DNA of 16,640 nucleotides from Bacteroidota bacterium (GTDB taxonomy: Bacteria > Bacteroidota > Bacteroidia > Chitinophagales > Chitinophagaceae), in assembly GCA_023423015.1 (NCBI GenBank), contig JAFAGE010000313.1:1-16640 (forward strand), given 5' to 3'. The notes under the pieces are model-generated. The model was not told the origin of the DNA. It was given only the letters and a program-made list of their open reading frames with translations, and ran no database searches. Position numbers and translations under genes: made by a program. The number at the start of each line of letters is the position of its first letter. The stretch's first letter is position 1. This document shows, one piece after another, positions 12,370 to 16,640 of this stretch.

Positions 12370-13995
12370 ATGACAAAAAATACCAGCCCGGTAACAAGGC
12401 TTTGGAGCCTTGTTCGGGAAAAAAGATCGGAGATCTCTGCCATATATTTTTTCGCTTTGCTTACAGGAGTAATCCAGCTTTCATTGCCCCTGGGCATCCA
12501 GACCATCATAGGATTTGTTCTCGGGGGCACACTATCCACCTCCCTGGTGGTTTTGATTTCGGTGCTTATCGTTGCTGTATTTCTTTCAGGCGTGTTCCGG
12601 GTGAACCAGATGCGATTAATTGAAAGCGTGCAACAAAGGTTGTTTGTAAAATACACCTACGCCTTCGCCAATCATATTCCAAAGCTCGACCTGAAGAAAG
12701 TTGACGGCTTTTACCTGCCGGAACTCGTGAACAGGTTTTTTGATATCATGACGCTGCAAAAAGGCTTTTCAAAGCTGTTGTTGGAGGTGCCCACGGCCGT
12801 TATCCAGATTCTTCTTGGTTTGCTTGTTTTGTCTTTCTACCATCCTTTTTTCATTTTGTTTGGCGCCCTGCTGTTGCTGGTGTTGTGGCTCATTTTATAT
12901 ACTACAGGTGCCAAAGGATTAGATACGAGCTTGCAGGAAAGCTCTTTTAAATATGGAGTTGCTGCATGGCTCGAGGAGATGGCCAGGATGGTAAACGCAT
13001 TCAAATTTTCTGGCAGCAACCTGCATCTCGCAAAGGCCGATGAAAAAACCATCAACTACATCAATGCAAGAACGAGGCATTTTAAGGTGCTGGAGTTTCA
13101 GTATAAAATATTAATCGCTTTCAAGGTATTAATTGCTGCTGCCATGTTGATTGGTGGCGTGTTATTGCTGGTGAACCAGCAGATAAACATCGGCCAGTTT
13201 GTAGCGGCCGAAATTATCATCCTCACGGTTATTACTGCGGTAGAACAAATAATCGTGAACCTTGATAGCATTTACGATATCATGACTGCCATTGAAAAGA
13301 TCAATAAGCTGCTTGATAAACCTACGGAACCTTCCGGCAGCTACCTGGCGCGCAGCTCGGGTGTGAGTATTGTGGCCAAAGATCTCCGTTTCGGGTATGA
13401 GCCTGGCAGACCTGTTCTCAACAACGTTAGCTTTTCCATTGCACCTGGTGAAATTGCGTGCATCAAGGGAAGTTTAGGAACCGGGAAATCGACACTGCTA
13501 AAACTGGTTGCGGGAATATTAAGCGACTATAACGGATCTCTCACCATCGATTCTATACCCGTTGCCAATTATGAGCTTGAATCGTTACGAAAGCGGATAG
13601 GAATTTTATTTGCGCAGGAGAATATTTTCAACGGCACCCTGTGGGAAAACCTGACCATGGGCAATAGCGGCGTAGACCCGGAATACATTACCTATCTGTG
13701 CCGGCAAACGGGATTAGTTTCCTTTCTCGAAACCTTGCCTAAGGGTTATGATACCGTGCTCGACCCTACGGGCAAAAGGCTTCCACGCACAATTATTCAA
13801 AAGATTTTGCTTGTAAGAGCATTTGCACATAAACCCGGATTGTTGATCATGGAGAATCCCTTGACTGACCTGGATATCGCGCACAGGGAGGTGGTGATCC
13901 AGCTAATGATCGATTCGAAAGCAACCATTCTTATATCTACCAACGACGACACCCTGGTTCAACAATGCAATCAAACCATTGACCTCGACAAATAA
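12370..13995 (+). CDS. ABC transporter, membrane and ATP-binding domains fused, with degenerate ATPase motifs
   Basis: The 541-residue inner-membrane protein has an exporter-type membrane domain (about 1-315, with helices near 24-50, 57-77, 142-176 and 247-290). A nucleotide-binding domain follows (about 330-541). The Walker A motif is intact (GSLGTGKST, 367-375, Lys373) and a Q-loop Gln is present (Gln416). The rest is altered. The LSGGQ signature reads LPRTI (471-475). Walker B reads LLIMEN (491-496), so the usual Asp-Glu pair is Glu495-Asn496. The switch His position reads Asn525 (ISTNDD). No C39 peptidase domain precedes it. I recall Bacteroidota relatives beside HlyD/TolC genes with the same changes (IPYTI, LKDPL, SSNE in the matching places), so this looks like a family trait and not decay. 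It should form a type I-like export complex with the next two genes; substrate and energy use are open. Confidence 0.9.
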   Translation: MTKNTSPVTRLWSLVREKRSEISAIYFFALLTGVIQLSLPLGIQTIIGFVLGGTLSTSLVVLISVLIVAVFLSGVFRVNQMRLIESVQQRLFVKYTYAFANHIPKLDLKKVDGFYLPELVNRFFDIMTLQKGFSKLLLEVPTAVIQILLGLLVLSFYHPFFILFGALLLLVLWLILYTTGAKGLDTSLQESSFKYGVAAWLEEMARMVNAFKFSGSNLHLAKADEKTINYINARTRHFKVLEFQYKILIAFKVLIAAAMLIGGVLLLVNQQINIGQFVAAEIIILTVITAVEQIIVNLDSIYDIMTAIEKINKLLDKPTEPSGSYLARSSGVSIVAKDLRFGYEPGRPVLNNVSFSIAPGEIACIKGSLGTGKSTLLKLVAGILSDYNGSLTIDSIPVANYELESLRKRIGILFAQENIFNGTLWENLTMGNSGVDPEYITYLCRQTGLVSFLETLPKGYDTVLDPTGKRLPRTIIQKILLVRAFAHKPGLLIMENPLTDLDIAHREVVIQLMIDSKATILISTNDDTLVQQCNQTIDLDK

Positions 13996-14001
13996 TATAG
14001 C

Positions 14002-15303
14002 ATGAACGCATTTACATCGTACCAGCACATATACAGGCAAGGCAAAAAAAATAATATCAAACAATGGTCGCTCCTGCTGTTTGGGTTTTTTGTTATCCTG
14101 ATGTTTGTTCCGTGGACGCAAAACATCCGCGCCAAAGGAAAAGTGACCGCACTTAAACAGGAACAGAGGCCACAACAGATTAATACAATAATTGGGGGAC
14201 GCGTTGAAAAGTGGTATGTGAAGGAAGGCGATTTTGTGAAAGCCGGCGATACCATAGTGCAGCTTTCTGAAACAAAACCCGATTACCTCGATCCCAATCT
14301 TCTTCAGCGCGTAGACGAGCAAATTGTGGCCAAACAATCGTCGGTTCAATATTACAGGAACAAAGCGGCTGCTACCGAAACACAGATGGAAGCATTAAAA
14401 GCTTCGTTGACGGCAAAAATAAACCAGCTGCAGAATAAGCTTCAGCAAACGGAAGTGAAAATCAAATCCGACAGTGCAGAAATGCTGGCAGCCATCAACG
14501 ACTGGAAGATCGCAACGCTGCAATATGAACGCCAGCAATTGATGTTCGACAGCGGATTGGTTTCATTAACACAATTGGAAACAAGAAACCAGGGGCTGCA
14601 GACAGCCACTGCAAAAAAGATAAGTGCCGAAAATAAATACTTCGCATCAAGGCAGGAGAGGAGCATCATTCAGATTGAATTCAGTGCGTTACAACAGGAA
14701 TTCGCAGAGAAGTTGTCGAAGGCGGAAGGAGAAAAATTCGGCTCGCTATCGATGGTGGAGAGCGGAAAAAGTGAAATAGCAAAACTGCAGAATCAGCATG
14801 CCTCTTACAGCATCAGGAACGGAATGTATTTCGTATTGGCCCCGCAAAACGGGCAGATTGTTCAGGCAAGAACTTCTGGCATCGGCGAAGTGGTGAAAGA
14901 AGGCGACATGCTTGTTCATATTGTGCCCGACGAAATAGACTATGCCGTGGAGCTTTATATACGGCCCGTTGACCTTCCCCTGATATCACCGGGGAGGGAG
15001 GTAAGGTTTTTATTCGACGGCTTTCCGGCAATCGTGTTTAGCGGATGGCCCAATGCTTCGTATGGAACTTATGCCGGTATAGTAACGGCCGTGGAAAGTG
15101 ATGTAAGCGCAAACGGGAATTTTAAAGTTCTTATTAAAGAAGATACAAGCTACCGCAAATGGCCGAGGGAGCTGAGAATCGGAACCGGTGCAAACGGCAT
15201 TGCTCTGCTGAAAGATGTGCCCGTGTGGTACGAGCTATGGCGGAACATCAATTCTTTTCCGCCCGATTATTACCAACCCATAAAAGAAAAGGAAATAAAG
15301 TGA
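14002..15303 (+). CDS. HlyD-family periplasmic adaptor (membrane fusion protein)
   Basis: This 433-residue protein links the inner-membrane transporter to the outer-membrane channel. A short cytosolic N terminus is followed by one transmembrane helix (about 21-38) and then the first half of a lipoyl-like domain (about 55-92, with GGRVEKWYVKEGDFVKAGD). A long coiled coil spans about 98-265, rich in Gln, Lys and Glu. The second lipoyl half follows at about 275-312 (LAPQNGQIVQARTSGIGEVV, then EGDMLVHIVPD), and a beta-barrel tail ends the protein. Order and length are normal for type I secretion adaptors. It starts six bases after the ABC transporter stop codon, and its own stop overlaps the start of the TolC-type gene by four bases. 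All three are therefore surely in one operon and translationally coupled at the last junction. Confidence 0.93.
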   Translation: MNAFTSYQHIYRQGKKNNIKQWSLLLFGFFVILMFVPWTQNIRAKGKVTALKQEQRPQQINTIIGGRVEKWYVKEGDFVKAGDTIVQLSETKPDYLDPNLLQRVDEQIVAKQSSVQYYRNKAAATETQMEALKASLTAKINQLQNKLQQTEVKIKSDSAEMLAAINDWKIATLQYERQQLMFDSGLVSLTQLETRNQGLQTATAKKISAENKYFASRQERSIIQIEFSALQQEFAEKLSKAEGEKFGSLSMVESGKSEIAKLQNQHASYSIRNGMYFVLAPQNGQIVQARTSGIGEVVKEGDMLVHIVPDEIDYAVELYIRPVDLPLISPGREVRFLFDGFPAIVFSGWPNASYGTYAGIVTAVESDVSANGNFKVLIKEDTSYRKWPRELRIGTGANGIALLKDVPVWYELWRNINSFPPDYYQPIKEKEIK

Positions 15304-16640
15304 AGCGGATATTGATACTAACGTTGCTGTTGTGGCTGAACGAAGTGAAAGCGCAGGAAAAGGTATTAACAGCAGAAGCATTTACAGCTGTTGTAAAAAA
15401 GTTTCATCCTGTGGTAAAGATGGCGGCCAACGATGTGAGGATGGCTAAATGGAACATCACATCTTCGAGAGCATCTTTTGACCCCGAATGGAAATCGGAT
15501 ACCTATCGTAAAGAATTTGGCGGGGTAACTTATTACGATCAGCGTGTGCACGAAATAAAAATACCCACCTGGTATGGCATTGATGTTTATGCCGGGAAGG
15601 AAACATTTGAAGGCGATCGTTTAAACCCGGAGAAAACCAGCGGTTCGGTAAATTATGTTGGCGTTTCGGTGCCGCTGTTGCAAAACCTGGTGATGGATAA
15701 AAGAAGGGCGGCGTTGTTGCTGGCAAAAAATTACTATCGCCTGTCGGAAGTGGAGAGAAGCATCGCGGTGAATGATCTTTTACGCGAAGCGATGGACGCA
15801 TACTGGACGTGGTGGCAAAAGCACTATGAATTTGAATTGATGCAGAAGGGCCTGGCGAATGCCAGGAAAAGATTCGACTTTATCAAGGCTGCTTACAGGT
15901 TGGGCGACAGGCCGGCTGTGGACACGCTGGAAGCTTTAACGCAGGTGCAATCGTTCGAAATAAAGGTTTCCGAATCGTTTGCTGATTACACCAAAGCTCA
16001 GTTGTCGCTTTCGGCTTTTTTGTGGACGGAAAACCTGGCCCAGGCCGGCATGGTGGGCGTAACGCCAGGCAACTCCGGTGCACATGAACGGTATTTAGTG
16101 GAGGAGATGCTAAGTGCATCGCAAGAGCATCCTGAATTAAGGCAATACCAATACAAACTGAAAGGGTTGCAGATAGAGAAGGCCTTGCGTTTCCAGGCGT
16201 TTTTGCCCGATGTAAGGATCAAATACAACCAGCTGGGGCGCAGCTTTAGCGGCGCCATGCATGGTGCCTGGTTTTCGAATAACTTCAGCAACGGAATTTC
16301 GATTGCGCTACCGTTGCGGTTTTCGGAGGGGCGGGGCGAATTTGCAAAAGCCAGGATAGGAATTGAGAATACGAAAATAGAGCAGGGCAACAAGCAGGTG
16401 CAGGTGGAGGTGAAGGTGAAGCAATACTTTGCCGAATGGCAGCAGTTGGAAAACCAGCTTACCGTTCAGGATAATCTTGTGAAGAACTATGCCAGCCTGC
16501 AGCGGGCCGAAGAAATGCGTTTTGAAAATGGCGAAAGCAATGTGTTTTTGATCAATGCCAGGGAAATAAAAACGATAGAAGCAGAGCAGAAGTTGATTGA
16601 GCTACGGGCGAAGCTGGAGAAGGCGGGTGCAGGCATACGT
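15300..16640 (+). CDS. TolC-family outer-membrane efflux/secretion channel (3' end beyond the window)
   Basis: The frame is open from a GTG at 15300-15302, inside the GTGA that also holds the HlyD stop, to the last base of the window. It gives 447 codons without a stop, so the C terminus is missing. A signal peptide (KRILILTLLLWLNEVKA, cleaved before QE) leads into TolC-type helix and strand repeats. The first repeat begins AFTAVVKKFHPVVKMAANDVRMAKWNI-like in sequence, with NYVGVSVPLLQN as a beta strand near the outer membrane. The second begins near LSASQEHPELRQYQYKLKGL and has ISIALPLRFSEGRGE as its strand. Long amphipathic helices lie between. It completes the ABC-adaptor-channel set and should form the outer-membrane exit duct. 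The GTG start with a four-base overlap implies translational coupling. Confidence 0.92.
   Translation, partial: MKRILILTLLLWLNEVKAQEKVLTAEAFTAVVKKFHPVVKMAANDVRMAKWNITSSRASFDPEWKSDTYRKEFGGVTYYDQRVHEIKIPTWYGIDVYAGKETFEGDRLNPEKTSGSVNYVGVSVPLLQNLVMDKRRAALLLAKNYYRLSEVERSIAVNDLLREAMDAYWTWWQKHYEFELMQKGLANARKRFDFIKAAYRLGDRPAVDTLEALTQVQSFEIKVSESFADYTKAQLSLSAFLWTENLAQAGMVGVTPGNSGAHERYLVEEMLSASQEHPELRQYQYKLKGLQIEKALRFQAFLPDVRIKYNQLGRSFSGAMHGAWFSNNFSNGISIALPLRFSEGRGEFAKARIGIENTKIEQGNKQVQVEVKVKQYFAEWQQLENQLTVQDNLVKNYASLQRAEEMRFENGESNVFLINAREIKTIEAEQKLIELRAKLEKAGAGIR

Noticed and set aside
12370..13995. ABC transporter as a pseudogene because of lost ATPase motifs
   Set aside because: The frame is intact, Walker A and the Q-loop are kept, the operon is tight, and I recall relatives with matching changes.
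15457..15801. Minus-strand open frames across the TolC-type gene
   Set aside because: They are Pro/Arg/Cys-rich shadow frames; the plus-strand frame from 15300 has signal peptide and TolC-type repeats.

Overview
The window looks like a piece of a Bacteroidota chromosome, most likely from the Chitinophagaceae/Sphingobacteriales side. The reasons are: almost no Shine-Dalgarno sites before the genes; -7 boxes of the TAnnTTTG type (10021-10028, 11974-11981); two-module FtsX/MacB-type permeases; lipoproteins with SAC or PSC lipoboxes; and an ABC-HlyD-TolC set of a kind I recall from this phylum. This assignment rests on reading alone, not on a database search.

Left part (1-4573): a heptamer tandem repeat sits at the very edge (1-48). 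It is followed by an AraC-type regulator, a convergent secreted S41 peptidase of the IRBP-like type, a YjbR/MmcQ-family protein, a lipoprotein of unknown function, a short minus-strand protein with no good start codon (perhaps a truncated gene), and a second small lipoprotein of a conserved but unnamed type. Convergent pairs here are almost end to end (918/923, 3454/3459).

Middle part (4574-6628): a lone AspBHI-like, probably modification-dependent restriction endonuclease, with a small convergent protein overlapping its 3' end by 9 bases. A 417-base gene-free stretch follows. It holds a 13-base perfect inverted repeat, a 15-base palindrome and repeated TAGCAATC octamers. This is the most accessory-looking section.

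Right-middle part (6629-11507): a large FtsX-type permease without its ATPase, then a purine-rich field of degenerate 7-base tandem units (9049-9193) flanked by an 11-base direct repeat. Next come a secreted protein of unknown function, an ECF41-type sigma factor with its typical CMD/AhpD-like partner gene, and a nested inverted repeat.

Right part (11508-16640): an XRE regulator faces away from a probable operon. The operon encodes a small exported protein, an ABC transporter whose ATPase domain has lost or changed most catalytic motifs, an HlyD-type adaptor, and a TolC-type outer-membrane channel that starts on GTG and runs off the window. A palindrome (TATAGC-N5-GCTATA) overlaps a perfect -7 box between the regulator and the operon, so the XRE protein is the natural candidate for its control. 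The two observations I rate highest are this secretion operon with its non-canonical ATPase, and the 7-base repeat fields at both ends of the left 9 kb.
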